This document shows, piece by piece, positions 46,796 to 59,033 of a stretch of 64,000 nucleotides of DNA. The notes under the pieces were generated by a model. The model did no database searches, was not told where the DNA came from, and saw nothing but the letters and a program-made list of their open reading frames with translations. Source of the stretch: Ramazzottius varieornatus (lineage: Eukaryota > Tardigrada > Eutardigrada > Parachela > Ramazzottiidae); the NCBI GenBank assembly GCA_001949185.1, contig BDGG01000001.1, forward strand, positions 2,044,478 through 2,108,477, written 5' to 3'. A program made the translations under genes and the position numbers. Within the stretch, counting starts at the first letter, position 1. Each line of letters opens with the position of its first letter.

Positions 46796-48959
46796 TTAAA
46801 ATCGATTGCTGTCCCATGAATTTGTCACATTACTATTGGCAAATTGTAATGTCTGCGAAGGGTATCCATCTTGGGACTCTTCGGCAGTAGGGTCGATATC
46901 CCATTGAGTCTCCGAACCCGCAGTCTGGTAATCAGACTGCGAGTCTACCATGTTCGGCGCCACTTTGGGGTTTACTCGGTTGACGTTCAGCGACCGATAC
47001 GCTGCTGCTGGCTGAAAAGCTATAGGGGCGCTAGGCTGGGTCGCGGGCTGGTAGACTTGCTGACCACTCGATGGTCGGAATGTTGGCTGGGGACTGAAAC
47101 TCGGTTGGGGACTGAAACTCGGTTGGGGTTGAGGTGTGAAGCTGGTTTGTGGTCGTAGCTGGCTCATGATGGGGGCGTTGCTGGAACCAAAGTTGCTGCT
47201 GGTGGGGAAAGACCCGTAGCTTGAAGAGGTGAAGCTACCGGAAGCGGCAGGTGCGCTGCCGTAGGACGTGGAGCCGTAACCGCCAGAGCCTTGGAGTCCA
47301 CCACTGGTACCGAAGCCCGTACCGCTGCTACCGAATTGAGTGTTCGATCCACCGAAAGACGACTGGCCACTCGAGAATCCGGTTTGTCCTAAAGAGACGA
47401 AAAAAGCACGTCTTTCCTTAAAGGATTTGTTTAATTCGCAGTATTCCAACAAAATGTTTTTCGATCCAAACAAGTGCGAGTTTCGAGCGCTATACAGTGT
47501 AATATGATTTTCAGGTTTGGCTGTGTGACAGTGTGTCAGTTAAAGCGGTCTTTACCATACCTCCACTATTGATGGATATGGCATTCGGATTATTGCCAGC
47601 TAAGGTTAGCGCACCTGATTGTCCACTTCCTGATCCGAAGCCCATTCCTTCGAAGCAAACAGTAATGGAAAGAGTGCATATTTTTAGCGGATAATATTGC
47701 AGATATTTACCCGAACTACCACTGGAGCCGAAGTTTCCACTTGCCCCAAAGTTTCCGGAGCTTCCTGAATTGCCCATACCACCGAAGTTCCCAGACGAGC
47801 CAAAATTGCTTGCTCCACCCGAGTTGAACGACCCTCCGGCTCCCTGTGTTCCACCAGAGCCGAAGGTACCGCCGGATCCAAAGTTGCCGGATGCGCCGAA
47901 ATTACCAGAAGAGCCCGAGTTACCCGCAGACCCAAAGTTACCTGACGCACCGAAGTTGCCCGAAGACCCTGAGTTTCCAGAAGCTCCGAAGTTGCCCGAA
48001 GACCCTGAGTTTCCAGAAGCTCCATAATTACCCGAGGCGCCGAAGTTCGAGCTTCCTCCACTGTTGAAAGACCCACCAGAGTTGAAGGAACCGCCACCTG
48101 CGACCAACTGGCCGGAACTACCCGAACCACCGTCGTCTAGCAGGCGGACTCCGGCACCCAGGTATATCCTGGGATTAGAGTAACTGAAGAACTGCTGGGA
48201 GCTGCAAACGAGAGAAAAGAACGGTGAGTTCGGTCCCGTGATGGTGGTGTTGTATTATCTACTTACTTCCCGCATTGAATGTTGTACCAGTAATCACTAA
48301 AAAGGAGGACAAGACAAAATGATCACAATTGGTTTCAGGGACATACTAGACCGCGGAGAAAGGGATCTTACCAGGTAAGAGTAATTTGGTTGAAGAGGGT
48401 TGAGACGGGACAGACATAAGTGTACAAAGGATTATTCGGCTCACAGCGATGGTAAACTACGAAGCGAAGGATTCCTTATTGAAAAGACTTTTTGTGACTG
48501 ACTTTTTGTTTTGACAGGGCGGAACGTTTACCTTGACATCCGCTCTGGATGTTGACGTAATAGCCTGGACCGGGGACGCTGTTGCAGTCAAACTGGACAT
48601 TCTGGGGAGCCTGGACCAAATTTGGGTAAGTCTGACCAGGAACCGCTTGGAGTATCAGCTGCAGAACTTCAGCTGCGTTGTAAGGTCCACGACCTCGAAG
48701 TTGATCGAGGGCGGCAAAGGCAGGTGGGTTTTGAGGTGGCGCTCCTTGGCCTTGTACCTACAAGTCGAAAATCGATCACACTCCAGTTTTGAACATTCAG
48801 TTGAACATTGTTCTGAACAAACCCCATTTCTAACAGGGTAAAAATCAGTCGCTGAAATTCGAGAGCCGTCGATTGGCTCTCCACTGAGAGTTGCTTACGT
48901 TTACAGGGTCGCGCCATATGGTAAGGATGATAGCGAGCACTAAAGATATCCTGTCCATG
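46796..48959 (-). CDS. CBM14 chitin-binding protein with Gly-Ser-Asn-Phe repeat tail
   Basis: Secreted cuticle or matrix protein, first of three related minus-strand genes. ATG at 48959 starts a signal peptide (ISLVLAIILTIW). The next exon reads APPQNPPAFAALDQLRGRG and VPGPGYYVNIQSGCQ, then YHRCEPNNPLYTYVCPVST, LFNQITLTC and DYWYNIQCG, giving the Cys pattern and aromatic residues of a type-2 chitin-binding (peritrophin-A) domain. After QQFFSYSNPRIYLG comes a tail built of about 20 GxSGNFG-type repeats (48107-47711), a GSGSGQSGAL exon, and a last exon of Gly/Ser/Gln then Gln/Pro repeats (SFSPQPSFSPQP). The repeats suggest an elastic or adhesive matrix role. Its 3' end nearly meets GCPII. Confidence 0.85.
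47711..48107. repeat. Coding tandem repeat, about 18 bp unit
   Basis: Imperfect tandem array on the minus strand coding GASGNFGSSGNFG-like units. It is likely polymorphic and prone to assembly error. Confidence 0.8.
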
Positions 48960-49696
48960 GCTGAACGAAAAGGAAACGGGAAATGAAGTATAGTCCGGGC
49001 CGAAACAAGATAAATGACCAAAGAAGACGATGGCGCGTTGACGAAGGTCCTCAAGTATGAATGAAAAGGTGAGATAAGTTCGTGCGAGACCGATATCGTT
49101 ACCGTATCATTATCCGCAAGTACTTAGCATGGCGATGACACAAGAAAAACAAGGATCCAGTATTACGCATAATATTTTCACTACTTAGAGGTACGTCTTC
49201 GGTGGATGATGCGCTGGACGAGCGATGACGCTGGACAGGTCGAAACGGAAGAAGGGGCCTGATGATCCGGGTAGGGTAATATTGTGACAATCGTCGTAAT
49301 GTTTATATTCTGACCCAGCCTGCCACTGCCATGCCATGCTTGTCATGTCGGGCCGTTGTTTGTGCAACGGTCGGCACTTTCTCGGCCAATATTATGTTAG
49401 ACTAAAACATTCAGAGCACAATACTCGGCATGCACTCCATACAGTGGTCATTGTTGCCACGTTGAGGGAAACCCTTCCAAAAAAGTCGTTGCATACACTT
49501 CACGGAATCTGCCTGAACACTATTGAAAAGTCAATGCTGAAATTTCTTATTGTTGTTTTCCACAGGGGAATTTTTCTTGGCGACATGGATACAGAACATC
49601 CTTTTTTGAACATTTTTGAGACACTGTGAAAATACAGACTTGGTTATCTGTCTTATTCAAAACGAAAGAGAAAGAAGACATTGGAGTATTCTATCG
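48960..49696. other. Spacer between first two CBM14 genes
   Basis: No supported gene. It contains the upstream region of the first CBM14 gene and the 3' side of the second. Confidence 0.5.
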
Positions 49697-51606
49697 TTAT
49701 TGTACGGGGAAAAGAGATGGTGCAACAGTCACTGCATGGTTTGGCCGGAGAACGCGGCGTTGGCGTGGCGGTACTGTTGTGTTTGGCTGGGCTTCTTGGC
49801 TTCGTGGCCCTGTACCTTGTGTCGACGGGAGTGTCCATGCTTCCATGGCCAAGTCCATTAGTCGTTGACGAGGCCGTGCTCGCAGAGTTTGTAACTGTAA
49901 GAATTGCATGGGTTGATTCAAAGATGGGCGGCTGGTAGTATTTCTTGATGGGTTTGAGGTTGGCGCATTCGTGGAACGGATTGTTGTGGCTTCGGTTGGA
50001 AGATTTGTCTGGGAAGTTGGCTCTTGGTCGTCAGCTTCCGATGGTGGTGGGAAGCTAAAGAGCGGGGAAGCAAAGCGCTCGCTGGCGAAGAAAAGTGACG
50101 CGCCAGGTGGCAATGGTGTCGCATCATTTCGCGGTTTTTCGTTCCTCATGGGCAGAGCCGTTTTCTCGGGAAATTCAGCCTGTGAAAGACGCTTAAATAA
50201 GTTGGAAAAGAAACTTTCAACTTGAGCTGCGATGTTGGCAAATGCCTTAAACAGGATCTTTTGCCAGCGGCGCAAACCTTCAGCTGAAAACAGCGAGAAC
50301 GTGCGTCACTTGAGTTGGCGTTCACGCTCAGTTCATCTGGCGACGTCCGAATTAATGGACAAGTCTAGCTTACCGGTACTGGGTTTGGTACTGGTATGTC
50401 TAGCTGCCTGGCTCCCGGCATGACCAGCTCGTCGTGGCGAGTTTGTGGGTTTGGGGCGTGTTGAATTTGGTGCGGCTTGACCGGTTCGCGATCGTTGTTT
50501 GGATGTTCCGCAATAGCCATTAGCGGTGTATCAGGTGCCGCTTCGTCATTCGGGTTTCCGGGGAAGGAATCGGAGTCTTCCAGCTGGAACTGGCGGAAGG
50601 GTGTCATGAGTCGCGCATCTGGGCGATCGCGGCCGAAATCCCGACCGCGATTTGGTTCTTGCGGAAGTCTGTTCACGGAAGGTCCGTCAGTCGGGTCCTC
50701 CAGGAACTTGCCGTTTATGAACATGCGGGGGTTCGAGTACGAATAGAAAGCTACCGCCCTAAAAGCGTGACAAGCACCGATGCAAAACAATAAAAATACG
50801 GAAGGCTGAAGGAAATATCAGTTGAAGCGGAATGAATTCTGATACTTGGCGCAGTCCACATTGTAGAACCAGTCACAAACAAGCGTCACTTGGTTGAAGA
50901 GCTATGAATGAGAAGATCGATTGGTCAGAGGTCTGGATCGGTTTTGAATTTCTGAAATTATTCTGATAACTTACGGTTTTGTTCGGACAAATGAAAGATG
51001 TCATGGTTCCGTCAATATCGCATCGCCTATGAGACAAAGGTTCGGAAACCGCTCGTTATAATTATATCAGCAAATTTCTCAAGTGTATACCTGTAAACTT
51101 GGCAGTGGGCGCTCTGGTCCGCGTAGTATCTGAGAACAAAGAACAATGCAGTTTCATCTTTCTCCGTTTTGCAGGATGGGATCATCCGATCATGCGTCCA
51201 GTTGCGCTGTCCTTACCCCGGCTGCGGGACTTGTTTACATCGAAAGCCGGTTTGCGGTATTTCTTTAAGGACCGGGTACGTGACTCCTACGAACGACAAG
51301 TAAGCCTTGCTCACATATCACGTTATAAACAACGTTTGCAACGTTCACCACACCTGGAATGGCGTTTGCCATAGTTTCACGTATATCTCCGACATAGTTG
51401 TTGCTTTGCAGGGACTTCAGAACACGTAATTGCTCCAGTGCGACAGAAGCTGGTGGTCCTTGGGCGGAAGCTCTGGATTCACTACACTGTACAGCAAAGG
51501 AAGAAGGTGAAGAGGCCAGATTTGGTAGCGTGAAGGAACAAACACTACATACCAAGAGGGTCAACAGGAAAATGCAAATCAGCCGGAAACAGGCATCGAT
51601 ATCCAT
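49697..51606 (-). CDS. CBM14 chitin-binding protein with Pro/Asn/Arg-rich tail
   Basis: Second of the three. ATG at 51606, signal peptide (CFRLICIFLLTLL), then AQGPPASVALEQLRVLKSLQ, which aligns with APPQNPPAFAALDQLRG of the first paralogue. The chitin-binding domain is spread over four exons: GFRCKQVPQPG, YYADQSAHCQVYR, RCDIDGTMTSFICPNKT and LFNQVTLVCDWFYNVDCAK, with all six Cys and the aromatic core. After the shared FYSYSNPRMFINGK linker, a tail of about 280 residues is rich in Asp, Pro, Asn, Arg and Glu, with no repeats. A PE1 copy lies in the last intron. Likely a cuticular or extracellular matrix protein. Confidence 0.85.
50263..50313. repeat. PE1, copy 16
   Basis: gccagcggcgcaaaccttcagctgaaaacagcgagaacgtgcgtcacttga; right flank GCTCAGTTCATCTGGCGACGTC is the long-form end. 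Last intron of the second CBM14 gene. Confidence 0.8.
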
Positions 51607-52963
51607 TTTCCTAAGGTGCGCCACTGTTGCGAGGTTGAATAAACAAAAACAGAAAAATAATTTCGATAATCTGCTGCGATTCCTACAGTACGACAAGTCA
51701 GTTTCCCTACTGGATACTTTGAACGTTCGGCGCTAGAAATTAAGTCAGTAGAGCAATGGGTCTCACATAGTAAATGTTTGCACAAACGTTCGCGTTTTAT
51801 ATTGGAGGTAGGATCGTCCAATTGTTTAGGGAATTAAGTCGCTTGTGTAACAGTGTTGGTACTGACGCCAGTGGACGACGCTGAAAGAAACGCACTATAG
51901 TGTTGACGTTGTCGGTGAATGGAGGAACAAAAGGGGAGCTTTAGTGTTTTGTGGCCCACAATGGCGTATACATGCAGTAAGCACTGTCTTGACATTTGCA
52001 CTTCCGGTAGCAAAGCCTATGGTTGGCCGTATTGGTACACGGTGGCTAGTGCGCACTACAGCGGCCCTATTGTTCGAAGAGCGCCATTTGGCACAAATGT
52101 GAAGAGCTTAACACCCTCACAGCATATTTTCTGCCGGGTTTAAAGTCTGTAGGCCAGTAAGTTAACCCTGCAAGAACTTGGTCCGAGTACCATAAATGCC
52201 CAGTAAGCCTAAGATCCCACACAAAGTTTTCGAAAAACACACCGGAAAACTGAAGGGAAACTAGGAATATGCGTAGTGGACTACTCTTTCTGCAAATTTT
52301 TACACAGAGTTATCGAACCTCTCGGATAAGCGATGTGAATTTAGCAGCCAAATCCACGGAACAGTATGCCTGGTTCACAGTGCATTTTTCTACGTGTTTT
52401 ACAAAAGACTACGAGGAGGGCGATATAAGTCCAGCATACCGGTTTTCCTGACATAATTCGGGCAAATTTATCTCGATGACTTTCACACCTACAGTATCTG
52501 TCTACTTTTTCTTCCAGGGGATAGAAAAACCTGTTTGCTAAAGCTCTCAATAGGTCTGACGATAAGACGAACTCAGAAGTCCAGGAAATCTTTTCCGGGA
52601 AGAAGCGGTATGCCTGATGTTAAAAAGCCAGATATGCTGTATCAACAGGCGTACGATGAGAGGAGATCAATCAAGCGTTAACGGTTACGCTTAACGTTTT
52701 TGCGTTGCCCGAACTATGTCCCCCTCCTCGTACGAGTGATCTTTCGGTCCGCCAACATCGTCATGGTGATCGGTCATGCTCGAGGCCCAGATCCTACGTA
52801 CGTTAGACCACAGAGCAACTGGAGTATCTGGCGAAGAGTTCCGCCCGTCATGATGCACTAAATAATCTCGAAGACCTTATTCGCTAGAACAGATTTATCC
52901 ATGATGAGAACCTTACACAGTCTGCATATCCGAAGTAAGAAAGGCGAGTAAATCAAGTCCGGA
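51607..52963. other. Region without a supported gene
   Basis: About 1.36 kb between the second CBM14 gene and the RING gene. Open frames are short, mostly without ATG or splice context. A half PE1-like word (aaggtgcgccact) occurs near 51613. Confidence 0.5.
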
Positions 52964-54631
52964 ATGATGAACGCTGCTTCGTCATACTTTTGTTTCAACT
53001 GCGAGGACCGCACAACCGTGAATGAATTGGTAATTTTAGGCAATATAGATCATTGAACTTCTAGTAAACACTAAGCGGGAACACGATTCAGACGGACTTT
53101 CAAACTATTACTTACCTTGGTTTCTCTGCAGGACCTCACCTGCGAACGCTGTGGTGGAGAATTCGTCCAGGCGGTTAACGAGTCCGACATACCTGTTCTG
53201 ATGGATCCACGAATTCCTCGACGGACAGCGCAGGCAACAGTCAGCCCTTCCCCGGAAGAGGATGACACCTACCTCAACTCGTTGGCCCCGCTGCGGGATG
53301 CCTTGAACGATGTACGTTGCCTATGGAAAAATTCGTCCTTCTCGAACTTCTTTGTGCTAAGTGATACTTATTTCAGTTTGCCCGAACTTTAGGTTCCCAT
53401 GGTCTTCCACCTGTACTGAACGACCGTCACGCCTCCCACAGCGGTAAAAAGCTACTGTAACGTGGGATTGCGAGAATGAACTTACCCAAATCACTTTCCT
53501 GAGTGGCGCACGCTCTTAGCCAGTACCTATGATCATGTGCACCACTTGACATGGCCATCTGGGTGAACTCATTTGCCGACGTCCCAAGTTGGTCACTGGC
53601 TTTGTCGGCCTGTCCGTTAGAGGTTGTTACTAACCTACATCTGATTTCCGGTCATAGCTAACAGGCATGCTCTCAGTTTGGGTTTCCGGCTGGTTCGCGA
53701 GCCTACGCCTACAAGGCAGTCCACTCCGATGTTGAGTAACCTTAGTTCGGTCGTTGAGGAGATGAGCAACGACACGGAGATTATGCCTCCTCTAACGGAC
53801 AGTGATGATGATGATATGCCCGGTCTGGAGCCCAATGAAGAGCAACCCAACGACTTACGGAATCTCTTCCAGCCAGTGCGCGTCCATTTCCAAGTTAACG
53901 CCCCTACACCCGGCCAGCCACAGTAAGGAGCCAGTCAGCTCCTGTCCTTCTATTTCCACGTTCATACGTTCCGCGGGACTTGAAAGTGATGTGAGCTTTG
54001 TTTTCAGTATCAATATGGATCCGCAGTTTCTGCGCATAGTCATGCGGGAGTATAACGAACGAACGAACCGGAACCTGACTCAGCAGTTTTTCACGCATGC
54101 CGCCAGTTCCTTTGAACGGGTGAACAACGTGCTGGTAGACCTAGTGAGCAACATGTTACGACAGGAGCAGGGTACGAAGCCCATTACGGAGGAACAGCTC
54201 CAAAATATCCCTGTCCATCCCGTCGATCCATCCATGCTTGGTTAGTCGCCCTTCCCATTCTCTGTGCTAAACCTTCGTTTAGTTTACAGATCCACTTTCA
54301 GGTGAAAATCCAGCTTGTGCGGTATGCCTCGAGCCTTTTGCTGTGGACCAATCGTACAAGAATATTACATGCCAGCACCGCTTCCACCCCTATTGTTTGG
54401 ACCGATGGCTTCTTACTGTAAGGAAGATTTCGTTCATGGTGATCTATCGAAAATACCTGTCTGGTACCTGACTGAAATTTACCAAGCTAATTGAATTTTC
54501 GTGCTTTGCAGCACGGAAATTGTCCTGTTTGTCGCACGCCATACTGCACAGACACTACAACGACAGAGGTCGCTATCGACACACCGGTTATCGACAGCTC
54601 AGTTACGTCAACAATGGACAGTTTAGACTGA
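52964..54631 (+). CDS. RING-H2 E3 ubiquitin ligase, RNF126/RNF115 type
   Basis: Seven exons: 52964-53029, 53132-53311, 53377-53456, 53665-53922, 54008-54240, 54302-54417, 54512-54631; 350 aa with consistent phase. Exon 1 (SSYFCFNCEDRTTVNEL) and exon 2 (DLTCERCGGEFVQAV) together make the N-terminal CxxC..CxxC zinc finger that binds ubiquitin or BAG6 in RNF126/RNF115. The middle is acidic and disordered (TDSDDDDMPGLEPNEEQ). The RING-H2 is split over two exons: CAVCLEPFAVDQSYKNITC, HRFHPYC and HGNCPVCRTPY. The tail is Thr/Ser/Asp-rich. Such ligases act in cytosolic protein quality control. An intron carries PE1. The 3' end converges with the third CBM14 gene, 33 bases apart. Confidence 0.88.
53499..53584. 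repeat. PE1, copy 17 (long right arm)
   Basis: Core 53499-53549 (cctgagtggcgcacgctcttag .. catgtgcaccacttgac), followed by CATCTGGGTGAACTCATTTGCCGACGTC to 53582. This is the clearest view of the outer end. Intron 3 of the RING gene. Confidence 0.85.
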
Positions 54632-54663
54632 AGTCACCTCCGCTTGGTCGGTATGGTCCAAGC

Positions 54664-57163
54664 TTAGTAGTTTGTGTTGGTTTCGGATTGAAAATCGTTT
54701 TCCGAACTGTTGCTGTGAGCGAACTGTAACCGTTGAAACAGTCCGCTGTCTTGCTGTGGAACTCCCTCTGTTGGTCCAGTGAAGCTTGGTTCCGTTTGTG
54801 GCTGGGTACGAGCCGGTGAAGGACCATTCATTTGATTGAGTCTCGTGTCTATGGGCTTGAACACCGATCCTGTAAACAGCCGGAACATGCCGGAAGTTGG
54901 CTGGTAGTCGTCGTCGAACTGGACAGACTGCGGCACTTGGCCCAGTTCGTCTTGATGCGACACCGTAAAGTATCTACTGGTGGAGGAAGACACTTCTTCA
55001 TCTTGGTCATGGCTTCTTTGTGAAACCGATGTCGTTGTTTCCACGGGGTCAGGGTCGGTGAGAGGTATCCAAGTATTCATGAAGTCGGAATGGACAGAGA
55101 GCTGTCGGCTTAATCCAGAGGGCGCTTCGGTCGGGATGAAGTTGGAATCGAAAGTTGGGAGGACCCAATCGCCCATTCTGGCATCCGGCTGAGTATTAGC
55201 CTGGCTTTGCTGGTCGAATGGTTGCCTGGTATAGTCTGGGGAGCCATTGTCGGGTGGAAAGTTTCGGCTGGTGGGGTTAAAGTCCTGAGGGAACCTTCTT
55301 TCAGAAGGTTTATCCACTTGCGGGTTGAACGAACTGGCGAACTGGTCGTTTCGGTTTTGTGGGTCGAAGATCTGCGAGATGATGTTCGGGCTATTCGAAT
55401 TCAAAGGCGGGTTAACGTTCTGTGGTCGACGGTCGAATGAATCTAGCTGCTGTGGTTCGGACATAAGTTGGAAGTTTGACGGAAGGTTTTGGGTGAACCT
55501 GGCGGGTATTGTGGGAACGAATATCTCGGTTGGGACCGCGGACTGATGAAAAGGAAAGGGCGTGGCCGCTGGTGCAGCTTGGATGGCTGGACTCATCGTG
55601 GGAACCCTCTTGTCGTTAACGGCCACCCGACGAAAGTTTTCTTGGTCTTGATCCGCGTCTGCGAACGAGGGTCGGGTCCGCTGGCTTTGAGGTTGAGAAA
55701 ACAAGAGTTTGTTTCGGGTGAGGAGATCGCCACCCGGTAGCGATGTTTCTCCAAACGCTGGGCCTTGTTGTCGCACTGGTGGTGGTAGGTGTATTGATTT
55801 GAAGGACGACGGAGGCGTTGACGTGAATGGAACGAAATCCGTTTGTGGTGGAGCTGAAACGACTTGTGGTGGATTGATAAACGTTCGCATCTAACCGAAA
55901 AATAAAGAAATTCTGCATATGTACTGTGAGAATTGTGTGTCTATCAAGATCAATGTCAGGGCATTATTCAAGCAATAATTCCAATTTCGATATTATGTAC
56001 AGTACTTGGTTATTCATGGAGTTATCAGACTGTGGTGGAAGTCTTCGACGGAGCATTTTGGAGTTGAAAAGCCCGGCTACGGACTGTCGATGTCCTGCTG
56101 ATGGCATATTCGGCATTACAGAAGGTCCCATCTGAGCGTTGTACGCCGGCTGGACGGAGTTCACGTTGCTCTGCAGAGACTGGGTTGGTACATTGGAAGC
56201 CGGAACTCTGCTGTCAGGTCCACTGGTGTACATTGTCATGGGCTTTTGGGCATTGACAGATGGATCCTTAATGTCAGGGATGACAATAGGAATGATGCGA
56301 GATTGAGCGGTATCGAAATTGGGCTGGTTGACGAAACCCGGAAGTGCGGAGGCTGCAGTGGGGCTAGAGGTCACGTTCCCATCGTTAGCTGGAAAAACAG
56401 ACCACGATTACGACTGCGAGAACAAGAGAATTCCCTGTGTGAGACTGGGTCTGATGGGATGCACCATTCTGCAGAAAGGTGACGTTGGGGCCGAGGTACA
56501 GTCGGGGATTCGAATAATCGTAAAACTGCGTTGACTTCTCGCACTGCACGTTATACCACCAGTCGCCTAAAAAACCCAGTTTAATTTTTTAGCTGAAGAA
56601 CGATTGATAAAGCATGGGCAACAGAGTTATCAAGATCCTACAGTTGAGGATGATCTGGTTGAATAGTTTCCCGACCGGACACAGATAAGTATACAGCGGT
56701 GAGTTCAGCTCGCATCGGTAATAGACTTGACATCCGTAATCTGGGAAAAACAATGCCCGCTTCATTTTTTGTCGGGATGGGCTGTTTGGCTGTCGGTATT
56801 ATGGTTGTCAGTTATTACCCGGATCAGCGTAATAGCCTGTTTGATGGACGTTTGCGCAACGGAAGGAAACATCTTCTGGAAGCTTGGTTATGTTTGGGTA
56901 GCTGATGCCGGGTGAAGCGGTGGCTGTCAAATTGGCTATTTCGGCGGCAGTATATTCCCCGGTGCGTCCTCGGAGAATATCAAGAGCCATGTTAGCTGGA
57001 ATATCGGTGGCGGAAAGCACGGATAAGCTTCCTGACGTTACCTATAAAAAGATCCCTCGTTCCACATTTTACAGGTCGCACGAGGTGAAAATAACTTGCG
57101 CCACGTTTTACGTACCAAAAAGAAGCCGAACACATGAAAATATTCATCAAAGTTGCGTGACAT
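54664..57163 (-). CDS. CBM14 chitin-binding protein with Gln/Pro/Ser-rich tail
   Basis: Third paralogue. The likely first exon is MSRNFDEYFHVFGFFL (57163-57116). The next exon reads TDIPANMALDILRGRTG, TATASPGISYPNI and FRCANVHQTGYYADPG. The domain continues YYRCELNSPLYTYLCPVGK, LFNQIILNC and DWWYNVQCEK, with all six Cys. The FYDYSNPRLYLGPN linker matches its paralogues. Two long tail exons follow. One, about 56364-55970, is Ser/Pro/Val/Asn-rich (PIVIPDIKDPSVNAQKP). The last, 55890-54664 (408 codons), is rich in Gln, Pro, Ser and Phe (FVPFTSTPPSSF, RRPQNVNPPLNSNSPN) and lacks tandem repeats. A disordered cuticle or matrix protein is likely. The first exon is the least certain part. Confidence 0.8.
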
Positions 57164-57582
57164 GTTGGTAACTGGACGTAGTATGCTCCAAACTATACTC
57201 AAGCAAACCTGAACCTACTAACTTATATCCATTATAGAAATGAATAAAGCTGAATGACAAGACGAATCGAAACCGCAAGCGGAAGCTGGTACGTGTACCT
57301 GCCGATACTCGAGGACCTACGTGGGATTGAGCTGATACTGACGGTCGGTTATTATTGCGACCTGCTTTCGCGGTTGGCAACTGAGATCAGAGATCTTGCT
57401 GTGCGATGCAGTAAAGACAATATTTTTCTCCGATCTTTCTACATTGTTTCGACTACCAAAATAATTAGAGTGGGCGGAAATGAAACAGTGGAGGATTTCT
57501 GTAGGAAATCCAGCTCAGGTGGCGCCACTATACAATTGGAAATTAATTTGCATGTACTCGTACCTGTACATCGTACTTCAGT

Positions 57583-58841
57583 TTATCCGTATTCCTGAAA
57601 AATATTGTCGTAAAACATCCCAGCCACCCCCAAGATCGTATGGGAGTGCAAAGTTTTGATGTAGATGTAGTATGATCCAGGATTACCGAGGACCGTCTTC
57701 CACCACTGAAGTTGCTCCGCCGAGTATGGCCAGAAGAACGATATGAACTCACCATGGGTTTCTGGTGTCAGCCAAGAGTTGCAGCTTGAGAATAGGGAGA
57801 ATTTACAAGAGTTACTGTGATGATGATCCCCGCTGCGGCCAGAGCAGTAATTCCTGCTTCCAGTTCTTCCGCCGTTTTCTGGTCAAAAGTTTTGTTACAG
57901 CGAGGAAATCGCACGACCCTGCCGAATTGAGCGAGATCTTCAGGGTTGCCATTCCACTTTCTCTTCGGGATGAGATTGCGGTCCAGTATCTTCTGCTATT
58001 CTGCTGGAAAAGATTGAAGGTGAAAGGGTGGCGAAAAGCCACAAGGTTTCCCGGATAAAGGACTCAAGCTGGAATTTTGATATGGATCATTTTGTTGTAC
58101 GTAAACGAAGTTTATGATGTTGTATTGCAAAAGCAAATCGTCTTCCCGGAGTAATATGTCTCTCGTTTCTTGTTCCCACTCACTGCAGAAGCCCTTCAGG
58201 CAGCATTTAGTCTACTTGAAAAACACGATACCCTTTTTGAATCGTACTTGACGGAAAAGTATGTTCTTCCAAAGGAACGAAACTCTGTACAGATAAGCTG
58301 ATATTATTCGACCAAGACACCAAATCGAAGAGAGACCTCGGCAAACAAACTCGACCGGATCGTATTTCTTTCCTTCAGCCAAACACCAAAAGGAAACAAA
58401 CTCGGGGATACTGGCGGAGTTGATGTTCGCCTCGGTCTTGGTTCGGTAATCCTTGGTGAGTGGAAGCCTCGTCTTCCAGCTCTTGTCAGAAGGGTCGAAG
58501 GGGGGTGGCACAGACAGCGGCATCAAACAAAGGTCAGGAAGAGCTGAACCTGCAAGGAGGGGACGGAAGTCAGGAATACTCGTGGAACACAACAGCTCTA
58601 GAAGGGAAACCTCCACGTCAAAGTTCAGCCAGGTAGGAAGGATCGCTCACCTGAACTTACAGGAAGCTCACAGGATAACATGAACAAAGTCTGGAACAGG
58701 TAAAATGCTGAGACGAAAACGTAGGAAAGTTGTGAAACTGTGGAAGGCTCAGCCGTAGCCGTCCATTGGCCGGTTTCTTTGTTGTGGGCAGCGACAAATG
58801 CTGCGACTTCCAGATAAACATTCCATGCACCACGGGATGGC
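57583..58841 (-). CDS. Unrecognised multi-exon membrane protein
   Basis: Protein-like minus-strand exons: 58841 to about 58670 (SRGAWNVYLEVAAFVAAHNK, QLSYVFVSAFYLFQTLFML), about 58560-58300 (FDPSDKSWKTRLPLTKDYRT, IPEFVSFWCLAEGKKYDPVE), about 58210-58030 (CCLKGFCSEWEQETRDILL, LLLQYNIINFVYVQQNDPY), about 58010-57830 (KILDRNLIPKRKWNGNPEDL, TAEELEAGITALAAAGIII) and a last exon (HGEFISFFWPYSAEQLQWW, SYYIYIKTLHSHTILGVAGM) with a stop at 57583. It has several hydrophobic segments and paired Cys. I could not fix every splice phase, and the start exon is missing. No family recognised. The start would lie close to the divergent Tudor gene. Confidence 0.5.
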
Positions 58842-59033
58842 CTGACAGAAAGCTTTAATTTTGATCGAAAGAAGGCATTTTGGCAGGCCGTCGCGGAGAA
58901 TTCATGTGGGAGACTTCTGATTTTATCCTGGCATTTTCCTGCTTTGCTAAATCATTGTTTCGGTTGATATGATCGTCTTCTGGCTTGATCTGGAGTCTTA
59001 ACTTCCTTTCTGCCGGATCTAGGTTCTTGAGAG

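Noticed and set aside
47770-48027. Plus-strand Pro/Lys/Glu-rich open frame
   Set aside because: It is the antisense shadow of the Gly/Asn/Phe repeat array of the CBM14 gene.
54832-55740. Several plus-strand open frames of 60-83 codons
   Set aside because: Antisense shadows of the 408-codon last exon of the third CBM14 gene.
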